64,000 nucleotides of DNA from Myxococcales bacterium (lineage in GTDB: Bacteria > Myxococcota > B64-G9), in assembly GCA_012798435.1 (NCBI GenBank), contig JAAZNF010000106.1, forward strand, positions 1 through 64,000, written 5' to 3'. Within the stretch, counting starts at the first letter, position 1, and each line of letters opens with the position of its first letter. The notes beneath the pieces were generated by a model, which saw only the letters and a list, made by a program, of their open reading frames with translations, was not told the DNA's origin and searched no databases. Positions 58,578-64,000 of this stretch are shown piece by piece. The position numbers and the translations under genes were made by a program.

Positions 58578-61500
58578 CTACCACTCGATCCCCTCCATGC
58601 GGTACACGTCGGCGCTCACGCGAGTGACGGGGTAGACCAGGCGCGCCCCGTCCGCGGTGAGATCGAAGTCGAAGGTGGAGATCTCGGGTACGCGCCGCGC
58701 TTCCTTGGGCGCGCCGCCGGCGGCGGGGATCTGCATGAGCCGCGCTCCGCTGCCGTCGGGCGTGAGGTAGAAGAGGCTCTTGCCGTCCGCGGCCCAGCGC
58801 AGCCTGCGCTGCGAACGGGTGAAGCTCTCGTGCGCCGTGAGGACCTTTGCCGGGCCGGACCCGTGGGCCAGCAGGCGCAGCGTGGCTGCGCCGGCACCAG
58901 CGGGGTCGGCGGTGTGGCGGAAGGCGATCCGACTCCCGTCGGGAGAGAGCGCCGGGAACACCGCCGTCTCTCCAACGGGGGTGAGCGGCACGGGCTCGCC
59001 ATCCGGCAGCTGGATCTCGTACAGCCTGCGGCCCGCCTCGCCGCTCCGGCTCGCCGCGAACACCACCCGCCGGCACCTCGGGTCGGCGTGCGGAGACCAC
59101 AGGCCGGAAAACCCCCGCGCCAGCGTCCGGATCTCCCCCGTGGGGAGCGTCATCTCCAGAAGCTGCCGATCCTCGCCTTCGGTGCGGGCGAACAGGATGC
59201 GGTCGGGTCCACACCAGCACAGCTCACGGGTGCCGGCCGGCGCCGGGTAGCGCCGCTCGCCGTCACGCTCGGAGTCCGCCACCACGATCTCGGCGGCGCC
59301 GTCATCCTCGTTGTCCTCGGAGCGGAGCGTCCGGTAGGCGAGATATCGACCGTCCGGCGAGAACACCGGGAAGCGATTGCTGACCCGCTCGTCGCCAAGG
59401 TGCCCATTTCCGCCGCCGGCGAGGTCGGCGACCAGCAGGTCCTGCCGCTCTTCCCGGACCTCGAAGGCGAGCGATGTCCCGTCCGGCCACAGATCGGGCG
59501 CGTACTGCCCGGCGGTGGCGCCAGGCGCGAGCAGGTAAGATTTTCCGCCGCCCGCGGGGACGCACCACAGCGCCGGGGTGCCCGCGCGGCGCGAGCTGTA
59601 CACGATCCAGCGGCCATCGGGTGTCCAGGCGGGGTCGGTGTGGTTCAGACGCTTCGGCAGGCCGTCCCGGGTGAGCAAAACGAGCTCGCCGCCGTCGCTT
59701 TCGATCACCCCGATGTCGCGGGCGGTGCGAAAGCCTTCCTGCGCGACCACCAAGGCGATGCGCCGGCCGTCGGGCGAGAAGCGTGGAACATCGAACGAGC
59801 GCGCCTTGCCCCCGGCGAGCAGCACCCGCTCGGCGCCGCCGATCTCGCCGATCACCAGATCGGCGTTGCCGCTCGCGTTCGGCCGGCAGCCGCAGTAGCG
59901 CTTGCCGTCCGGGGAGAGGTCGGGCGGGCAGGCGGCGGGGACGCCGGCCAGCGCCTCGGTCCGGCCGTCGAGGTCGAGCCGCCGGGCCGATGCACCGGCG
60001 GGCTCTCGCGTCGAAAGAAGGAGTGAGCCGCTGCCGCTCCAGGCGAGGCCGGTGATCTCCACGTGCGCATCGGGTTGAAAGAGCTTGTGCGGTGGCGCCG
60101 GGGGATCGGCGGCGATCCACACCGCGCCGTCGCGGAGGAAGGCCACCGCCGCGCCGTCGGGCCGCACCCGCGGGGCGCGCTCCAGTGCCCCGGTCGAGAA
60201 CAGCGGCGTCACCCTTCGTTCGCCGCCGGGAGGCCGCGGCCCCGCCAAGATGATGAACAGCGCAATGGCCAGGGCGACGAGAGCGCCGCCGAGCACGAAT
60301 AGCGGCACCACCCGTCGGCGGGGCTGCTCCTCGCCCAGCAGGCGCGCCACCTCTTCGGCGCCCTTCGGCCGGTGGCGCGGATCCTTTTGGAGGCAGGCCT
60401 GGACCGCGTCGAGCAGTGCGCGGGGGAGATCCGGCCGCAGCGCCGAGAGATCCGGCGCGGGTTGCGTCACCTGCTGGATCAGCACCTCGCCGGCGCTCGG
60501 CGCGGTGAAGGGGGGATTGCCCGAGAGCATCTCGAACAGGACGATCCCCAGCGAGTACAGGTCGGCGGCCGGGCCGGGCGAGAGACCCTGGGCCTGTTCC
60601 GGGGCCATGTACTCGGGGGTGCCGGCCACCCGCGCCGCGCGTTCACCGCCGCGCGCCTCCTTCTCCGCCAGGCGGGCGATGCCGAAGTCGGTGATCACCG
60701 CCCGCCCGGTGCCGTCCTCGATCAGCACGTTGGCCGGCTTGAGGTCCTGGTGGACGACGCCGCGGCGGTGAGCGGCGGCCAGCCCGGCGCACAGCTCCTT
60801 GCCAATCCGCAGCGCCTCCTGCGGCGGCAGCGGCCCCTGCTCGCGCAGGCGCCGCTCCAGCGAGCGCCCGGCCACGAACTCCATGGAGAGGAAGGCCTGG
60901 CCCTCCATGTGCAGGAACTCGTGGATGCGGCACACGTTGGGGTGGGTGACGGCGCGGGCCAGCTTGACCTCGCGCTTGAAGAGTTCCAGGCTCTCGCGCC
61001 GCTCGGCCAGGTGCGGATGGATGAACTTGAGGGCCACCGTCTCGTCGAGGGCGCTGTCGTGGGCGCAGAACACCTGGCCCATGCCGCCCTCGCCGAGGAG
61101 CGAGAGCACGCGGAAGCGGCCGCCGATCACGCTGCCCGCGCTGGCCACCGGCCGGGGCCCGGGCGCCGGCGGAGCCTGCGGGTCCCAGCGCACCTCGAAG
61201 ACCTCCAGCGGCTCGCTCTTGCCCTTCACCAGCACCGCGTCGAAGGGCCGGCACTCGCGGGAGAGCGGATCGTCCTCCAGGGCGCGGCACGCCGCGGCCG
61301 AGATCAGGATGGTCTCGGGCGCGGCCAGCGCCTCCACCCGGGCGGCGGCGTTCACCGTGTCGCCGAACAGATCCCCGCCGCGCACCAGCACCTCGCCGAA
61401 GTTGATACCGATGCGGACGCGGATGCGCTCCTCCTCCGCTTGCGTCTGGTTGTGCGCCGAGAGCGCGCGCATCATCTCGATCGCCGCTGCTACCGCCGGG

Positions 61501-61790
61501 CGCGCGCCGGGGAACTCCACCATCAGGGCGTCGCCGATGGTCTTGACCAGACGCCCGTGGTGTTTCGGCAGCAGGGGTAGCAGCAGCCGGTGGTGGCGCT
61601 CGATGAGCCGCAGGCCCGCCTCGTCGCCGTGCCGCTCGAAGTAGGCGGTGGAGCCGGTGATGTCGGAGAACAGCACCGCGCGCGTCTCGCGAAGCACCCC
61701 GGTCATCTCGGCCGGCGCGGGCTGCAGCATCCCCTCGACCGCGTCCGAGGGGTGCTCCGGCCGTCCCAGCAGCGTCGCCTTGAAGCTCAT
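58578..61790 (-). CDS. Nucleotide cyclase, Ser/Thr kinase and beta-propeller fusion
   Basis: 1070 residues in three parts. A class III cyclase domain is at about 30-200: metal Asp43 in LFSDITGST, Asp87 in VKTIGDAL, and GDTVNAAARVE with the transition-state Asn/Arg. A Ser/Thr kinase is at about 222-490: Gly loop LLGEGGMGQV, Lys255, HQD at 347-349 where HRD is usual, DFG at 368-370, GTPEYMAPEQ. One membrane helix spans about 494-516. A TolB/WD40-like beta-propeller fills about 550-1070 (repeats of FSPDGRRIA, WTPDGRWIVY). Cyclase and kinase face the cytoplasm; the propeller is outside. It looks like a sensor that could couple a cyclic-nucleotide and a phosphorylation output. The ATG at 61790 lies 9 nt after a -10 box. 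Confidence 0.9.
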   Translation of the reverse strand: MSFKATLLGRPEHPSDAVEGMLQPAPAEMTGVLRETRAVLFSDITGSTAYFERHGDEAGLRLIERHHRLLLPLLPKHHGRLVKTIGDALMVEFPGARPAVAAAIEMMRALSAHNQTQAEEERIRVRIGINFGEVLVRGGDLFGDTVNAAARVEALAAPETILISAAACRALEDDPLSRECRPFDAVLVKGKSEPLEVFEVRWDPQAPPAPGPRPVASAGSVIGGRFRVLSLLGEGGMGQVFCAHDSALDETVALKFIHPHLAERRESLELFKREVKLARAVTHPNVCRIHEFLHMEGQAFLSMEFVAGRSLERRLREQGPLPPQEALRIGKELCAGLAAAHRRGVVHQDLKPANVLIEDGTGRAVITDFGIARLAEKEARGGERAARVAGTPEYMAPEQAQGLSPGPAADLYSLGIVLFEMLSGNPPFTAPSAGEVLIQQVTQPAPDLSALRPDLPRALLDAVQACLQKDPRHRPKGAEEVARLLGEEQPRRRVVPLFVLGGALVALAIALFIILAGPRPPGGERRVTPLFSTGALERAPRVRPDGAAVAFLRDGAVWIAADPPAPPHKLFQPDAHVEITGLAWSGSGSLLLSTREPAGASARRLDLDGRTEALAGVPAACPPDLSPDGKRYCGCRPNASGNADLVIGEIGGAERVLLAGGKARSFDVPRFSPDGRRIALVVAQEGFRTARDIGVIESDGGELVLLTRDGLPKRLNHTDPAWTPDGRWIVYSSRRAGTPALWCVPAGGGKSYLLAPGATAGQYAPDLWPDGTSLAFEVREERQDLLVADLAGGGNGHLGDERVSNRFPVFSPDGRYLAYRTLRSEDNEDDGAAEIVVADSERDGERRYPAPAGTRELCWCGPDRILFARTEGEDRQLLEMTLPTGEIRTLARGFSGLWSPHADPRCRRVVFAASRSGEAGRRLYEIQLPDGEPVPLTPVGETAVFPALSPDGSRIAFRHTADPAGAGAATLRLLAHGSGPAKVLTAHESFTRSQRRLRWAADGKSLFYLTPDGSGARLMQIPAAGGAPKEARRVPEISTFDFDLTADGARLVYPVTRVSADVYRMEGIEW

Positions 61791-61799
61791 GCCGCCTCG

Positions 61800-61828
61800 A
61801 AGGTACGGCCCTGGCCTCGAGGAGTCAA
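61800..61828 (-). promoter_or_regulatory. Promoter of the cyclase-kinase fusion gene
   Basis: Minus-strand TTGACT (61828-61823), 17-nt spacer, TACCTT (61805-61800), nine nt before the ATG at 61790. The transcript would have a leader of about three nt, so the GAGG seen just before the ATG would not be in the mRNA. Confidence 0.6.
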
Positions 61829-62012
61829 TCCAGAGAATTCCTCGGCACGGGGCGTGGCCGGTCGATCTCTTCGGAAAAAACGGGGAGAACCTTCGAGCAA
61901 GTGAAAACCCTGGAACGACTTCCCTGCAAAGAGAACTTGGAGTCCAACATTTTGGGTTTTCTGTGTTATTCTTCATCCATCTTTCTTCTTGCCCCGGGTA
62001 CTGGCGCTGCGC

Positions 62013-62041
62013 TTGACCCGCGAGCGGGAGGCAAGTAAGTT
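62013..62041 (+). promoter_or_regulatory. Promoter of the TldD-like gene
   Basis: TTGACC (62013-62018), 17-nt spacer, TAAGTT (62036-62041). The short leader of about 12 nt carries GGAGG before the ATG at 62060. An unusually AT-rich stretch, about 61870-61990, lies further upstream. Confidence 0.65.
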
Positions 62042-62059
62042 GCCGACGTGGAGGTAATC

Positions 62060-63607
62060 ATGCGGGACATCAATCGACGGGATTTTCTACGGACGGCGGG
62101 GAGCGGCATCGCCCTGATTTCGCTCCCGCCGGTGTTGGCCTCGTGCGCCGGGTCGAAGAGCGCGGTGAGACCCGCCGCATCCAGCGGCGCGCACGGGACT
62201 TACTTCGACGCCTTCGGGGTGGACGCGGGGTGCATCCGGCGCGTGGTCGGGCGCGCCCTGTCGCGCGGCGCGGACTTCTCCGAGGTGTACCTGCAGCACA
62301 AGATCACCCACTGGGTGGGCCTGGAGGACGGCCAGGTGAACCGCGCCTTCACCCAGGTCGATCTGGGGGCTGGCATCCGGGCGCTCCAGGGCGACGCCAC
62401 CGGCTTCGCCTACTCCGAAGACCTGTCGGAAGAGGCGCTGCTCGCGGCCGCCGAGACGGCCGCCGCGGTGGCGAGCGGGAAGGGGCCGGGCGTGCCCGCC
62501 GAGCTCTCCCGCGCCCGGCACGACAACCCCTATCCGGTCGAGGTCCCCTGGTCCGAGGTGGGGGTGGACAAGAAGGTGCCGATCCTGGAGCGGGTGGACC
62601 GCGCCTGCCGGGCCAAGGATCCGCGCATCATCAAGGTGATCTCGTACCTTACCGACGAGTTCTGCCGCATCCTGGTCGCGAACAGCGAAGGACTGTTGGT
62701 GGAGGACGATCAGCCCATGGTGGTCCTCTCGGCCTCCTGCGTGGCCGAGCAGAATGGGCGTACCGAAACCTCGGGCCATTCGTTGTCGGCCCGCGACGGG
62801 TTGCCGTTCGTCTCGGAGGCCACGGTGAACGAGGTCGTGCGCCGGGCAGCGGAGTACACGCTGTTGCTGTTCGACGCCGGCCCGCCTCCGGTGGGGGAAC
62901 TGCCGGTGGTGCTGGCCCCGGGCGTTCCGGGCATCCTGCTGCACGAGGCCATGGGCCACGGTTTCGAAGCCGACTTCAACCGCAAGGGCGTCTCCATCTA
63001 CTCAAACCGCATCGGCGAGCGCATCGCCCCCGCGGGGGTCACCATCCTGGACGACGGCTCGGGCCGCATCCGGGGCTCGGTGGCCATCGACGACGAGGGC
63101 ACGCCCACCCAGAAGACCGTGCTGGTGGAGGACGGCGTGCTGCGCTCCTACCTGCACGATCGCATCTCGGCGCGCCACTACAAGATCGCCAGCACTGGCT
63201 CGGGCCGGCGCGAGAGCTTCCGCTTCCCGCCGGTTCCGCGCATGCGCAACACCTACATGCTGGCCGGAAGATCCTCCCCCGAGGAGATCATCGGCTCGGT
63301 GAAGCGCGGGCTGTATGCCGAGATGTTCTCGAACGGCCAGGTGAACATCGGCGCCGGCGACTTCACCTTCTACCTCAAGCACGGGCGCCTCATCGAGGAC
63401 GGCAAGCTCCAGGGCTACGTCAAGGACGCAAACCTCATCGGCTCTGGCCCCAAGGTGCTCGCGGCGGTGGAGATGATCGGGAGTGATCTGGAGATCGTCT
63501 CCGGCGGCGGCTATTGCGGCAAGGACGGCCAGAGAGTGCCGGTGGGGTTCGGCCTGCCCACCCTCAAGGTCGGCGCCATCTCCATCGGCGGAAGGAGCGC
63601 CTCATGA
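62060..63607 (+). CDS. Exported TldD/PmbA-family metalloprotease with Tat-type lipoprotein signal
   Basis: 515-residue TldD-like protein. The metalloprotease motif HEAMGH is at residues 295-300 and a C-terminal GYCGKDGQ segment near the end carries the later Cys. Unlike E. coli TldD, which is cytoplasmic, it begins with a twin-arginine-like sequence (NRRDFLRTAG), a hydrophobic stretch and a lipobox VLASC (Cys29). So it is probably exported folded and lipid-anchored. TldD works with TldE to unfold and cut peptides, including microcin precursors and CcdA in other bacteria. The ATG at 62060 has GGAGG in front; the GTG at 62048 is less likely. Confidence 0.88.
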   Translation: MRDINRRDFLRTAGSGIALISLPPVLASCAGSKSAVRPAASSGAHGTYFDAFGVDAGCIRRVVGRALSRGADFSEVYLQHKITHWVGLEDGQVNRAFTQVDLGAGIRALQGDATGFAYSEDLSEEALLAAAETAAAVASGKGPGVPAELSRARHDNPYPVEVPWSEVGVDKKVPILERVDRACRAKDPRIIKVISYLTDEFCRILVANSEGLLVEDDQPMVVLSASCVAEQNGRTETSGHSLSARDGLPFVSEATVNEVVRRAAEYTLLLFDAGPPPVGELPVVLAPGVPGILLHEAMGHGFEADFNRKGVSIYSNRIGERIAPAGVTILDDGSGRIRGSVAIDDEGTPTQKTVLVEDGVLRSYLHDRISARHYKIASTGSGRRESFRFPPVPRMRNTYMLAGRSSPEEIIGSVKRGLYAEMFSNGQVNIGAGDFTFYLKHGRLIEDGKLQGYVKDANLIGSGPKVLAAVEMIGSDLEIVSGGGYCGKDGQRVPVGFGLPTLKVGAISIGGRSAS

Positions 63608-64000
63608 ACCGCGAGCTGCAAGACATCGTCGAGCGCATTTTAGACGGGGCCAAGAAGCGCGGCGCCCGGGGGGCGCGGGCCTCGGCCTACCGTTCCCGCG
63701 AGAGCACATTGGAGTGGCGCGACGGCAAACTCGACCGGCTGCAGGAATCCACTCAACGCGGGGCCAGCGTGACGCTGTACGTGGAGTCGCGCTACAGCTC
63801 CAACACCACCAGCGACCTGCGGCCCGACTCGCTCGAGCGCTTCCTCGACGAGACCGTGGCCATGACCCGCCTGCTGGCCGCCGACGAGCACCGGCGCCTG
63901 CCCGACCCCGCGCGCTACCAGGGGCGTTTCGAGGGTGATCTCGGGATCCACGATGGCGCCGGGCTGGCTCAGATGACGCCGGACCGGCGGCGCGAGATGG
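63604..64000 (+). CDS. TldE/PmbA-family protein, N-terminal part (3' end outside window)
   Basis: The first 132 codons of a PmbA/TldE-like protein (ALERILDGAKKRGA-type opening, then a Ser/Thr-rich strand region). It overlaps the tldD-like stop by ATGA, the usual paired arrangement. It lacks a signal peptide, unlike its partner, which is odd for a complex whose other half is exported; the start might be misread or the pair may not be a complex. Confidence 0.8.
   Translation, partial: MNRELQDIVERILDGAKKRGARGARASAYRSRESTLEWRDGKLDRLQESTQRGASVTLYVESRYSSNTTSDLRPDSLERFLDETVAMTRLLAADEHRRLPDPARYQGRFEGDLGIHDGAGLAQMTPDRRREM

Overview
The window is about 64 kb of GC-rich, gene-dense bacterial chromosome with strong GC bias at third codon positions, so long spurious antisense ORFs are common. 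Two surface proteins end in a Cys-rich GCGC/hydrophobic/Arg tail after an Asp-Gly-Ala spacer, like the MYXO-CTERM signal of Myxococcota. There are also many lipoproteins, a MopE-type repeat protein, Sel1/Hcp repeats, a Ser/Thr kinase fusion and a VWA lipoprotein. I infer a Gram-negative myxobacterium-like deltaproteobacterium in the broad sense; the species cannot be told. I saw no tRNA, rRNA, CRISPR array, insertion sequence or prophage.

Layout. 1-4098 (+): end of topA, then trmFO, an RlmI-like rRNA methyltransferase and pgeF, tightly packed. 4215-12630 (+): an envelope-folding operon of two parvulin lipoproteins and SurA, continuing by start/stop overlaps into pdxA, uvrA and a membrane protein. 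12605-16313 (-): a TPR/periplasmic-binding lipoprotein (LpoA-like), a site-2 protease and a zinc-ribbon membrane protein. 16426-22681: an aminotransferase, a very large S41 protease, an unknown protein and a small exported protein. 22831-28442 (+): an outer-membrane porin, acetyl-CoA synthetase with a clear terminator, thioredoxin reductase and a tandem-FKBP lipoprotein.

28826-38471 (+) is the most distinctive part: three consecutive secreted or lipid-anchored carbohydrate-active proteins. They are a clan-A glycosidase with a CBM9-like domain and a frame-shifted sorting tail, a GH57 lipoprotein with EGF-like repeats, and a 1551-residue EGF-CBM48-GH13-EGF-GH15 lipoprotein. Together they look like a surface machine for breaking down alpha-glucans. 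38477-44599 (-) is a five-gene operon (TPM, Tim44-like, TPR, KefB-type antiporter, RlmL-like methyltransferase). 44743-48491 holds a VWA lipoprotein, a Sel1/Hcp-like protein and a MopE-repeat surface protein. 48457-58503 (-) holds two giant TPR/DUF3857/transglutaminase proteins, one lacking the catalytic Cys, two membrane proteins and a possible permuted papain-like enzyme. 58578-61790 (-) is a nucleotide cyclase-Ser/Thr kinase-beta-propeller fusion. The window closes with an exported TldD-like protein and the start of its TldE/PmbA partner (+).

Promoters can be read by eye in front of many transcription units: a TTGAC-like -35 box, usually a 17-nt spacer, and a -10 of the form (T/C)AnnnT. 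In four cases the -10 lies only 6-9 nt from the start codon, which predicts leaderless or nearly leaderless mRNAs.
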